In this document: positions 32,698-40,224 of the stretch, one piece after another
How positions within the stretch are numbered: position 1 is the first letter of the stretch
How the letters are laid out: every line of letters begins with the position of its first letter
Origin: Synergistaceae bacterium
Lineage (GTDB): Bacteria > Synergistota > Synergistia > Synergistales > Aminobacteriaceae
Direction: 5' to 3'
Assembly (NCBI GenBank): GCA_031280635.1
Contig: JAITGK010000057.1
Coordinates: 1-45,235, forward strand
Length of the DNA stretch: 45,235 nt
Translations under genes and position numbers: made by a program
Notes under the pieces: generated by a model
The model's input: only the letters and a program-made list of their open reading frames with translations
What the model was told of the DNA's origin: nothing
Databases searched by the model: none

Positions 32698-32792
32698 TAT
32701 AGCGGGTCGCGCCATCACGCGCGGAAACAAGAGACCCAAAAACCGGATATAAACGGCAAAAACTTCGCGCGAAAAAGAGCCAACGGCTCTAA
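32698..32792 (+). repeat. Family B intergenic repeat (95 bp, near consensus)
   Basis: It runs TATAGCGGGTCGCGCCATCA ... AAAAACCGGATATAAACGGC ... GAGCCAACGGCTCTAA. It lies between the Sel1 gene and the decayed TPR-CHAT copy, ending 4 bp before the latter's stop codon. Confidence 0.8.
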
Positions 32793-32796
32793 GTCA

Positions 32797-33533
32797 TCAC
32801 AGCCAGTTCCCCGTCAAAATGAACAGGGCCCAGTAGAATGGGTGACTGAAGCCGGGGTGGGCCTTCGTGACCCCCAGCGCCGCCGCCTCCCTAGCTCCTG
32901 GACCTCCCGCTTGTCTTTCAGCCTCTCCCTCGCGGCCTCCGTGTAGACCACCACGGCGTGTCGCTCCGCCAGCCATCGCTTCCCGTCGCGCAGGGTCGCC
33001 ACGGGGATGTAGCGCGGCGGGCCATCCAGGTAGAACATTAGGATATTGGCCTTTGCCTTCTTTAACTCCTCCGATAGAGGCGCGATCAGGATGTTGTAAA
33101 GCTCCCTTGCCGTGGGGACGTGGTCTTGCCACCGCGCTTCCAGGCTATCGCGGAAGTCCCGGATTTTTTCATAAAACTCCTTTCTCGGAATCTCCACCTT
33201 GAATTTCCGCTAGTTCGCCAGTGCCCGCTCGTGAGTCTCTTTCGCTTTGGAGTAATCTCCAAGCTTGTAATAGACATTTCCCAAGTTACTGAGGGACGCG
33301 GCGGTGTCCGGGTGCTCCTCGCCAAACAGCTTCAAACATAATGGCAATGCCCGCTCATAGTATTCTTTCGCCTCGAGGTATTGCCCAGAGTTCGCGGCGT
33401 TCGTAGCATGTTCGAACAAAGCGTAAATTTCTTTTCTTTTTCTTCTTTCTCCTCGTGTCGAAGCTCCCTCTGACGGCATGGCGTTCCACAAGATCATGAA
33501 AGTCGCTGTTAGGATAAAAACTGTTTCGCGCAT
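32797..33533 (-). pseudogene. Decayed tandem copy of the TPR-CHAT gene
   Basis: The N-terminal part (ATG 33533, RETVFILTATFMILWNAMPS) repeats the signal peptide and first TPR units of the 33612-37502 gene. After ERALAN an in-frame TAG (33210-33212) follows, and the same frame continues RKFKVEIPRKEFYEKIRDFR, the start of the CHAT-side region of the parent, so more than 2 kb of TPR and linker is gone. Near 32890 a 4-nt deletion shifts the frame relative to the parent. The rest then jumps from AHPGFS to the parent's last residues HPFYWALFILTGNWL, joined across the shared 12-bp sequence CTGAAGCCGGGG. The second deletion removes the His/Cys catalytic dyad. It cannot encode a working CHAT protease; the N-terminal 107-residue secreted TPR fragment could still be made, as its AAAGGAG ribosome site is intact. 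Confidence 0.85.
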
Positions 33534-33611
33534 GGCCTCGTCGCTCCTTTCTAATGGCAAGTATTACCCGCGGGGAAAAACGCTCCTCAATTTCTCCAGT
33601 ACCGCGCCCCC

Positions 33612-36600
33612 CTACAGCCAATTCCCCATCAAAATAAACGGCGCCCAGTAGAACGGGTGACTGAAGCCGGGGAAGGGCGACGCCTCGCCACCCCCAGAGG
33701 ACACCGGCCTTCCTCTTTTCTTCGCTTCTTTCTTCGTCAAGTCCGCGCTCCATTTTCCGCTTATGAACTCCGCCTGCGTTTGACGCAGCGCCTCCGCCTT
33801 GGTCGCGCCCTCCTGTATCCGCTTATAGAAACGGGGCATGAAGACGCTCGTCGAGTCATCGGCTATCGACCACAGCGTCGCTATCACCGACTTCGCCCCA
33901 CGCTTCTGCGCCAACACCCCTAGTCCCTCCATCTCGCGACCCGCTCCCTCGCTCAGGTTGATTGCCGTGTTACACGCCGACAGCGTCAACTGCTCCACCT
34001 TCGCGAAGCTGAACGTTCCCGCGTTGACCTTTTCCAGCGTCAGGCGCTTCCCGTCCCCAAGCAGAAGGTACGAGTCCGCGACGCTGCCAAACTCCAGCTT
34101 GAAGTGACTGGCGATGTGCACCACGGGCGTTCTTTTGGTCAAGGCGTCGGCGAAGGTGAACTCCGTGAAGTCCTTGTCCATGCGAATCACTCCGGGGATA
34201 ACTCCATTCGAGCCGCTCCCGCTCCGAACGATGGACTCCAGCTCAGGCCGAACCGCCGGAAGCGCGCTGAAGCCGGGGTGGGCCTCCGTGACCCCCAGCG
34301 CCGCCGCCTCCCAAGCTCCCGGCTTGACCTCCCGCTTGTCTTTCAGCCTCTCCCTCGCGGCCTCCGTGTAGACCACCACGGCGTACCGCTCCGCCAGCCA
34401 TCGTTCCCCGTCATGCAGGGCCGCCACGGGGATGTAGCGCAGCGGGCCGTCCAGGTAGAACATTAGGGTATTGGATTTCTCCAGCTCTTTCGACAGAGGC
34501 GCGAGTAGGATGTTGTAAAGCTCCCTTGCCATGGGGATGGGGTCTTGCCACCGCGCTTCCAGGCTATCGCGGAAGGTTCGGATTTTTTCGTAAAGCTCTT
34601 TTCTCGGAATCTCCACCTTGAATTTTCGCGGCGTCGGGGTGTCCGGGGTAGTGAGGACAAGCCAAACGTGCTCCGGCGCGATGAGGGTGTGCACCAGGGC
34701 CGCGCCCTGGCCCATCTCCTTCAGCGTACCCTGGATCTCCGCGAAAAACTCCGCCCCCGCCGTGAACTCCCTTTGCTTCCCCGCCGTTTTCAGGTTGTTC
34801 TCGACGTTCCTCAAAAAGGCGAGAAAATCCCTCGTCAGCTTTTCCAAGACGCCCTCAAGCTCCCGCAGGCGTTTGGCGTCCTTGCCGGCGTTCCATTGGG
34901 ACTCCTTGGTCGCCTTCTTCTTCTCCAACAGTTTGGTTTTTTCCTCGTGGTTGGCAAAGAGGCGTCCACTGAGTTCCTGGAAGAGCGCCACCTGTTGTTT
35001 TTCGAGGTTAGAATAGGATGCCGTTGTGACGCGCGGGTCAGACCGCTCCGCGTCGCGGCGGATGAAGTCGAAGTACTCCTCCTCTTTCAGCATGGCCAAG
35101 ACCTGCTGGGCTTCGTAAATTCGGCCCTGACTGATGAGGAGGTCGGCGAGGTCGTGATAGTAACCTTCTTTGGATTGGAGAAAGGATTTTCGCAGCTCTT
35201 TGTCTAGGGTCGTGATGCGCGAGCGCGTCAGTTGGATAATGTTGACGGCCATTTTTTGGTAAAGGATAGCGAGGTCTTTTAAGTTCATTTGGTCGTAGAG
35301 GATTCCTAAAGCAACAAGAACATTGGCAACATTCAGATGCGCCTCATCGAACAGTTTCAAATAGATCGCCAGCGCCCGCTTATAGTTCTCTTCCGCTTGA
35401 GAGTAAACTCCAAGTTTGTGATAGACAACTCCTAAGTTATTGAGGGAATCGGCAGTACTTGAGTGTTCTTCGCCGAACAGTTTCAATTTGATCGCCAGCG
35501 CCCGCTCATAGTACTCTTTCGCCTTGGGGTAATCTCCTAAAGCGGTATAGACATTCCCCAAGTTATTGAAGGACATGGCAGTATCCGGGTGTGCCTCACC
35601 GAACAGTTTCAATCGAATCGCCAGCGCCCGCTCATAATTCTTTTTCGCTTTTGGGTAATCTCCAAGCTCTTTATAAATAATTCCCAAGTTATTGAAGGAC
35701 GAGGCAGTGTCCGGGTGTACCTCGCCGAACAGTTTCAATCGAATCGCCAGCGCCCGCTCATAATTCTCTTTCGCTTTTGGGTAATCTCCAAGCTCATCAT
35801 AGACATTTCCCAAATTATGGAAGTACCCAGCGGTGTCCGGGTGTTCTTCGCCAAACAGTTTCAATTGAATCGTCAGCGCCCGCTCGTGAGTCTCTTTCGC
35901 TTGGGGGTAGTCTCCAAGTGTTCTATAAACCTCCCCCAAGTTATTGAGGGACATGGCAGTATCCGGGTGCTCCTCGCCGAACAGTTTCAATCGAATCGCC
36001 AGCGCCCGCTCGTGATTTGCTTTCGCTTGGGAGTGATCTCCAAGCTTGTAATCGACATTTCCCAAGTTATTGAAGGACGCGGCAGTGTGCGGGTGTTCTT
36101 CGCCAAACAGTTTCAATCGAATCGCCAGCGCTTGCTCGTAACTTTCTTTCGCTTTAGGGTAATCTCCAAGCTTGTAATCAGCATTTCCCAAGCTATTGAA
36201 GGACGTGGCAGTGTCTGGGTGTACCTCGCCGAACAGTTTCAAATAGATCGCCAGCGCCCGTTCGTGAGTCTCTTTCGCTTGGGGATAATCTCCAAGTTTT
36301 TCATAAATATTTCCCAAATTATTGAGGGACGCGGCAGTGTACAGACTCTCCTCGCCAAATACCTTGAGTCGAATCGCCAGCGCTCGCTCGCAGTTCTTTT
36401 TTGCTTTGGGGTAATCTCCAAGTTTTTCATAGACTTTTCCCAAATCATTGAGGAGCCCGGCAATGTACGGACTCTCCTCGCCCAACAATTTCAAACCAAG
36501 CGGCAATGCCCGCTCATAGTATTCTTTCGCCTCAAGGTACTGTCCAGAGTTTTCGGCGTTTGTAATATGTTCGGACAAAGCGTAAAATTCTTCTCTTTCT

Positions 36601-37502
36601 TCTTCTCGTGCTGAAGTTCCCTCTGATGGCATGGCGTTCCTGGCAGTATCCTCATGTACCTCGCCGAATTGAATCGCCAGCGCCCGCTCGAGAGTCTCTA
36701 TCGCTTTGGGGTAATCTCCAAGTTTTTCATAAATATTTCCCAAGTTATTGAGGGACATGACAGTGTCCGGGTGCTCTTCGCCGAACAGTTTCAATCGAAT
36801 CGCCAGCGCCCGCTCGTGAGCCTCTTTCGCTTTGGGGTAATTTCCAAGTTTTTCATAAACAAGCCCCAAGTTATTGAGGGACGCGGCTGTGACCGAGTGT
36901 TCTTCACCAAACAGTGTCAATAGAATCGCCAGCGTCCGCTCATAATACTCTTTCGTCTTGGGGTAATCTCCAAGCTCATCATAGACATTTCCCAAGTTAT
37001 TGAGGGACTCGGCAACGTCGGACACGGCAACATCTGGGTCTACTTCACCAAACAGTTTCAATCGAACTGCCAACGCCCGTTCGTGAATCTCTTTCGCTTG
37101 AGGATAATTTCCAAGTTTTTCATAAATATTTCCCAAGTTATTGAGGGACGCGGCAGTGTGCGAACTCTCCTCGCCAAATACCTCGAGTCGAATCGCCAGC
37201 GCTCGCTCGTAGATCTTTTTTGCTTTGGGGTAATCTTCAAGTTTGTGGTAGACAAGTCCCAAATCGTTGAGGACCTCGGCAGTGTTCGGGCTCTCCTCAC
37301 CAAACAGCTTCAAACAAAGCGGCAATACCCGCTCATAGTATTCTTTCGCCTCAAGGTATTGTCCAGAGTTTGCGGCGTTCATAGCCTGTTTGAGCAAAAC
37401 GTAAAATTCTTTAAATTCTTCGTTTACCGAAGCTCCCTCTGACGGCATGGCGTTCCACAATATCATCAAAGTCGCCGCAAGGATAAAAACTGTTTTGCGC
37501 AT
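33612..37502 (-). CDS. Secreted TPR-CHAT (caspase-like protease) protein
   Basis: The 1296-residue protein begins with a signal peptide (RKTVFILAATLMILWNAMPS then EGAS). Residues 48-740 hold 16 TPR-like units of about 42 residues (consensus DYPKAKE.YERALAIRLKLFG followed by EEHPDTA.SLNNLGNVYEKLG). A helical linker with charged coiled coil follows (about 745-960), then a C-terminal CHAT domain. The expected caspase-like dyad is present: His1133 in VVHIASHF and Cys1177 in LTLSACNTA. After unit 6 the N-terminal region recurs (NAMPSEGTS from residue 289), a sign of fusion of two gene copies. CHAT proteases usually act on specific partners after TPR-mediated activation; in this secreted form the target would lie in the periplasm or outside the cell. 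Two small genes precede it. Target and trigger unknown. Confidence 0.88.
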   Translation of the reverse strand: MRKTVFILAATLMILWNAMPSEGASVNEEFKEFYVLLKQAMNAANSGQYLEAKEYYERVLPLCLKLFGEESPNTAEVLNDLGLVYHKLEDYPKAKKIYERALAIRLEVFGEESSHTAASLNNLGNIYEKLGNYPQAKEIHERALAVRLKLFGEVDPDVAVSDVAESLNNLGNVYDELGDYPKTKEYYERTLAILLTLFGEEHSVTAASLNNLGLVYEKLGNYPKAKEAHERALAIRLKLFGEEHPDTVMSLNNLGNIYEKLGDYPKAIETLERALAIQFGEVHEDTARNAMPSEGTSAREEEREEFYALSEHITNAENSGQYLEAKEYYERALPLGLKLLGEESPYIAGLLNDLGKVYEKLGDYPKAKKNCERALAIRLKVFGEESLYTAASLNNLGNIYEKLGDYPQAKETHERALAIYLKLFGEVHPDTATSFNSLGNADYKLGDYPKAKESYEQALAIRLKLFGEEHPHTAASFNNLGNVDYKLGDHSQAKANHERALAIRLKLFGEEHPDTAMSLNNLGEVYRTLGDYPQAKETHERALTIQLKLFGEEHPDTAGYFHNLGNVYDELGDYPKAKENYERALAIRLKLFGEVHPDTASSFNNLGIIYKELGDYPKAKKNYERALAIRLKLFGEAHPDTAMSFNNLGNVYTALGDYPKAKEYYERALAIKLKLFGEEHSSTADSLNNLGVVYHKLGVYSQAEENYKRALAIYLKLFDEAHLNVANVLVALGILYDQMNLKDLAILYQKMAVNIIQLTRSRITTLDKELRKSFLQSKEGYYHDLADLLISQGRIYEAQQVLAMLKEEEYFDFIRRDAERSDPRVTTASYSNLEKQQVALFQELSGRLFANHEEKTKLLEKKKATKESQWNAGKDAKRLRELEGVLEKLTRDFLAFLRNVENNLKTAGKQREFTAGAEFFAEIQGTLKEMGQGAALVHTLIAPEHVWLVLTTPDTPTPRKFKVEIPRKELYEKIRTFRDSLEARWQDPIPMARELYNILLAPLSKELEKSNTLMFYLDGPLRYIPVAALHDGERWLAERYAVVVYTEAARERLKDKREVKPGAWEAAALGVTEAHPGFSALPAVRPELESIVRSGSGSNGVIPGVIRMDKDFTEFTFADALTKRTPVVHIASHFKLEFGSVADSYLLLGDGKRLTLEKVNAGTFSFAKVEQLTLSACNTAINLSEGAGREMEGLGVLAQKRGAKSVIATLWSIADDSTSVFMPRFYKRIQEGATKAEALRQTQAEFISGKWSADLTKKEAKKRGRPVSSGGGEASPFPGFSHPFYWAPFILMGNWL
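35283..37361 (-). repeat. Tandem 126-bp repeat array encoding the TPR units
   Basis: About sixteen in-frame units of 126 bp encode the 42-residue TPR-like motifs. Blocks such as CCGAACAGTTTCAATCGAAT and CGCCAGCGCCCGCTC recur almost unchanged in many units, showing recent duplication or gene conversion. The regular frame is broken by a 5-residue insertion in unit 3 and a junction in unit 6 where the gene's N-terminal region is repeated. Copy number may vary between strains. Confidence 0.85.
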
Positions 37503-37546
37503 GGTCTCATTGCCCCCTTTTTAGCGTTCAGCGGAACGATTCGAAA

Positions 37547-37738
37547 CTACGAAAAAGCGCGCCAGCCGAAGACGATGGCGGCGGTAAGGAGGAACCCCAA
37601 GAGCGCGCGCAGGTACACTACCCACAGGTCGCCGCCGGGCGCTTTGCCCTTTTGCGTCAGTATCGCCAACTGGGCCACCAGCAGCGCCCCTACAAAGGAC
37701 GCCAACCCCATTAGGGCGTAAACATTGTTTTGCGGCAT
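37547..37738 (-). CDS. Small two-helix membrane protein
   Basis: The 63-residue protein starts at ATG 37738 (PQNNVYALMGLASFVGALLV), 8 nt after GGAGAA; an ATG at 37753 would add five residues. Two hydrophobic helices (about 7-28 and 42-60) flank a short loop KGKAPGGDLW. It lies 44 nt upstream of the TPR-CHAT gene on the same strand and is probably co-transcribed. I recognise no family. It could anchor or regulate the secreted CHAT protein, but that is inference from position. Confidence 0.6.
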   Translation of the reverse strand: MPQNNVYALMGLASFVGALLVAQLAILTQKGKAPGGDLWVVYLRALLGFLLTAAIVFGWRAFS

Positions 37739-37753
37739 TGGACATTTCTCCAT

Positions 37754-37870
37754 TCAAAAGAGTATTATTATGAATGACGTTACAACGACGCGTGAGCCCT
37801 CTTCGTAACCCGCGCGTTCGTGGATGTGGCTGATGATATTCTGAGTGTGATACAGTACGCTTATGGACAT
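37754..37870 (-). CDS. Putative 38-residue protein upstream of the membrane protein gene
   Basis: ATG 37870 follows AAGGAGAAGCGTC, one of the best ribosome-binding sites in the area, and opens a 38-codon frame (SISVLYHTQNIISHIHERAG ... SFIIILF) whose TGA abuts the possible ATG at 37753 of the next small gene. The product is half polar with a hydrophobic tail and matches no family I know. The ribosome site and tight spacing argue it is translated; it may be a leader peptide coupling translation of the downstream genes. Confidence 0.4.
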   Translation of the reverse strand: MSISVLYHTQNIISHIHERAGYEEGSRVVVTSFIIILF

Positions 37871-38009
37871 GACGCTTCTCCTTGTCGATTTTTGGGATAC
37901 TCGCTACTAAGGTAGAATCTCATGTCCTCTTGTTTTTGTCTAGTACGTTCGCAAGTCCGTGGTGAGCCATGGGGGCTCATTTATCTTCGTGAGAGTGGGT
38001 TGCCGAGAA

Positions 38010-39197
38010 ATGAAAATTCGCGTTGCTGTGCTGTTCGGCGGGAGGAGCGTGGAGCACGAGGTGTCCGTCATCTCGGGTCTCCAGGCCGTTCACGCCTTCG
38101 ACAAGACGAAATACGAGGCCGTTCCCGTCTATATTACCAAACAGGGCGAGATGTTCGCTGGAGACGCGGTCGGCAAAATCGAAGAGTACCGGGACGTTCC
38201 CGCGCTGCTGAAAAAAAGCTGGCGTGTTTTCCTGCACAGGGAGCAAGACCGCTGTCTGGTGCTGCGCTACCCCATGCGGCGCTTTGGAAGCTCTCTCGTG
38301 GCGGAGATAGACGCGGCCTTTCCAGTGACGCACGGTACAAACGTGGAGGACGGAGCCCTGCAAGGCTACCTGAAAACCCTTTCCATCCCCTTCGCGGGAA
38401 GTGACGTGACGGCCTCCGCCGTGGGCATGGACAAATACGCGATGAAGGCGCTATGGAAGGAGTGCGGCCTTCCAGTGCTGGACTGCGAGCGCGTCTACAC
38501 GGAGGATTACTACAGCGACAGGGAAGCGGTTCTAAGCCGGCTCGCGGAGGCCGCGCCCTGGCCGATGATCGTCAAGCCCGTGAACTTGGGGTCCAGCGTC
38601 GGTATCCACAGGGCGGGCGACGTGGCGGGACTCCGGGAGGCGCTGGAATACGCCTTTCAATTCGCGGACACGGCTCTTGTGGAGCGCGCTGTCCCACGCC
38701 TTAGGGAGATCAACTGCTCCGTGCTGGGCGACAGAAGCTCGGCGACCGCTTCCGAGTGCGAGGAACCCATCAGCCACGACGCCATTTTGAGCTACTCCGA
38801 CAAGTACCTGACAGGAGCGAAGGGCGGGGGCGCGAAGGGCATGAGCGGCGCGAAAAGGAAGCTGCCCGCCGACATCCCCCTGGAGTTGCGGGAGCGCGTT
38901 CGTTCGCTGGCGGTGGAGGCGTTTCGCGCGTTGGACTGTCGTGGGGTGGCGCGGGTCGATTTTTTGATGGACGGGGAGAGCGGTGAGCTTTGGGTGAACG
39001 AGATCAACACCATCCCCGGCTCGCTGTCGTTCTATCTTTGGGAGCCGGTGGGGATTTCCTACGCGCGACTCCTGGACGAGGCGATGCGCCTGGCGTTCAA
39101 GCGCCAGAGGGAACAGGCGGAGATCCTGTACTCTTTCGACACCAACATCCTTGCCCAATTCGAGGGCGGAACGAAAGGGGGAAAGGGGAAGCGTTAA
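38010..39197 (+). CDS. ddl: D-alanine--D-alanine ligase
   Basis: The 395-residue ATP-grasp ligase makes the D-Ala-D-Ala dipeptide for peptidoglycan. Motifs are VAVLFGGRSVEHEVSVISG, FPVTHGTNVEDGALQGYL, IVKPVNLGSSVGIHRA, REINCSVLGD, ARVDFLMD and the active-site loop NEINTIPGSLSFYLWE. A Gly/Lys-rich insertion (GAKGGGAKGMSGAKRK) follows SYSDKYLT, and the C-terminus is longer than usual. ATG 38010 has only a weak GAGA site. Its TAA stop (39195-39197) lies within the terminal TTAAG of a family A element. Confidence 0.94.
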   Translation: MKIRVAVLFGGRSVEHEVSVISGLQAVHAFDKTKYEAVPVYITKQGEMFAGDAVGKIEEYRDVPALLKKSWRVFLHREQDRCLVLRYPMRRFGSSLVAEIDAAFPVTHGTNVEDGALQGYLKTLSIPFAGSDVTASAVGMDKYAMKALWKECGLPVLDCERVYTEDYYSDREAVLSRLAEAAPWPMIVKPVNLGSSVGIHRAGDVAGLREALEYAFQFADTALVERAVPRLREINCSVLGDRSSATASECEEPISHDAILSYSDKYLTGAKGGGAKGMSGAKRKLPADIPLELRERVRSLAVEAFRALDCRGVARVDFLMDGESGELWVNEINTIPGSLSFYLWEPVGISYARLLDEAMRLAFKRQREQAEILYSFDTNILAQFEGGTKGGKGKR

Positions 39198-39286
39198 GAA
39201 AACGCCGATCAAATGGGGTTCTTAGGGGTTGTAAACCCCTAAGTGGGGTATGGGGCAAAGCCCCATAGGGGGTAGCGCTTTCTTAA
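39194..39286 (+). repeat. Family A element, left arm of an inverted pair
   Basis: This 93-bp element starts TTAAGAAAACGCCGATCAAA and ends GTAGCGCTTTCTTAA, with hairpins CTTAGGGGTTGTAAACCCCTAAG (partly quoted) and TGGGGCAAAGCCCCA inside. It is the near-perfect reverse complement of 40078-40171 (about four differences). Its first TTAA contributes the ddl stop codon. Confidence 0.85.
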
Positions 39287-39364
39287 GCATACCCCAATAG
39301 ATCCACAGAGACGCAAGGCCATGCGTTATAATAGATGCCACTATTTTTTAAGGAGGTAGGTAAC

Positions 39365-40081
39365 ATGCGTAAGATGTGGCCAGCTGTTTTGTTGTTGGCG
39401 TTTTTCGCGTTCACGGCGCTTTCCTGGGGGGCGGAGTCTCAAGTGAACATGGCGGAGGTAGAGGGGAGGGATTCTGAGGCGGGCTTGGCTGTGGCGCGTC
39501 TCGCCCTGGCGGATCAGCTGGTCGAGTTGGGACGTCAGCAAAAATCGCCGATATTGCTGGCTTCGGCCGCGCAAATTCTAGGCGGGATTGGTACGCCGAC
39601 GGAGGTCAAACGGGAGAAGAGGGAAGAAGCCCTTCCCGAAAAACAAGAGTCTCCGTCCAAAAAGATCGTCACTGATAAGGAAAGCACCCCAGAGTCGCTG
39701 TACGCGGAGGCCATTGCTTTGGCAAAGGAGAAAGAGGACGCCGCCCTGGCCGGGGTTTTGGAAAACCAAAGCCGCGTTGGAGCCACAAAAGGGGCGGGGA
39801 GCGGCGCGATAAGGCATTACGACCGTATTCAGGGGTATACCAACGATATATACACCATTTCGTTTCGTGGAGGCGAAAAGGCTTGGGTGAGGGTTCGCGG
39901 GGAGGGTGACCCCACGGCGCTTTATATCTACGATGAAAACGAAAACCTAATCGTTAAAGACATTGATTGGCACGCCACGCAATCCACCGCGTCATGGACG
40001 CCGCTCTGGACGGGCAATTTTAAGGTTGTCGTGCAGAACCGTCAGGGCCAGTCTATTGATTACGTGTTGTACACCAATTAA
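39365..40081 (+). CDS. Secreted protein of unknown function with C-terminal PPC-like beta domain
   Basis: The 238-residue protein starts at ATG 39365 behind a perfect AAGGAGGT. A signal peptide (RKMWPAVLLLAFFAFTALSW then GAES) precedes an Ala/Glu-rich helical and Lys/Glu-rich low-complexity middle. The C-terminal 90 residues (YDRIQGYTNDIYTISFRGGE, DPTALYIYDENENLIV, SWTPLWTGNFKVVVQN) look like a bacterial pre-peptidase C-terminal type beta-sandwich. It is framed by two inverted family A elements, and its own TAA stop (40079-40081) lies in the TTAA end of the right one. It may bind polymers or other envelope components; unknown. Confidence 0.7.
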   Translation: MRKMWPAVLLLAFFAFTALSWGAESQVNMAEVEGRDSEAGLAVARLALADQLVELGRQQKSPILLASAAQILGGIGTPTEVKREKREEALPEKQESPSKKIVTDKESTPESLYAEAIALAKEKEDAALAGVLENQSRVGATKGAGSGAIRHYDRIQGYTNDIYTISFRGGEKAWVRVRGEGDPTALYIYDENENLIVKDIDWHATQSTASWTPLWTGNFKVVVQNRQGQSIDYVLYTN

Positions 40082-40171
40082 GGAAGCGCTACCCCCCTAT
40101 GGGGCTTTGCCCCATGCCCCACTTAGGGGTTTACAACCCCTAAGAACCCCATTTGATCGGCATTTTCTTAA
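40078..40171 (-). repeat. Family A element, right arm of an inverted pair
   Basis: This 94-bp element reads TTAAGGAAGCGCTACCCCCC ... TGGGGCTTTGCCCCA ... GATCGGCATTTTCTTAA. It is inverted relative to 39194-39286. The left TTAA provides the stop codon of the secreted-protein gene. The pair and gene form a 978-bp unit with matching outer ends. Confidence 0.85.
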
Positions 40172-40224
40172 CGCCACAACCGGAGGCGGCTTTTTCTCGG
40201 CGTAGGGTGATGTCCTTCCTTGCC

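Noticed and set aside
33210-33212. Amber codon read as pyrrolysine or by readthrough in the second TPR-CHAT copy
   Set aside because: The frame continues after TAG, but the copy also has two large deletions and a 4-nt frameshift and has lost its catalytic residues, so ordinary pseudogene decay explains it.
35283-37361. CRISPR or satellite-like array
   Set aside because: The 126-bp periodicity is in frame and encodes TPR-like units with variable positions; there are no spacers.
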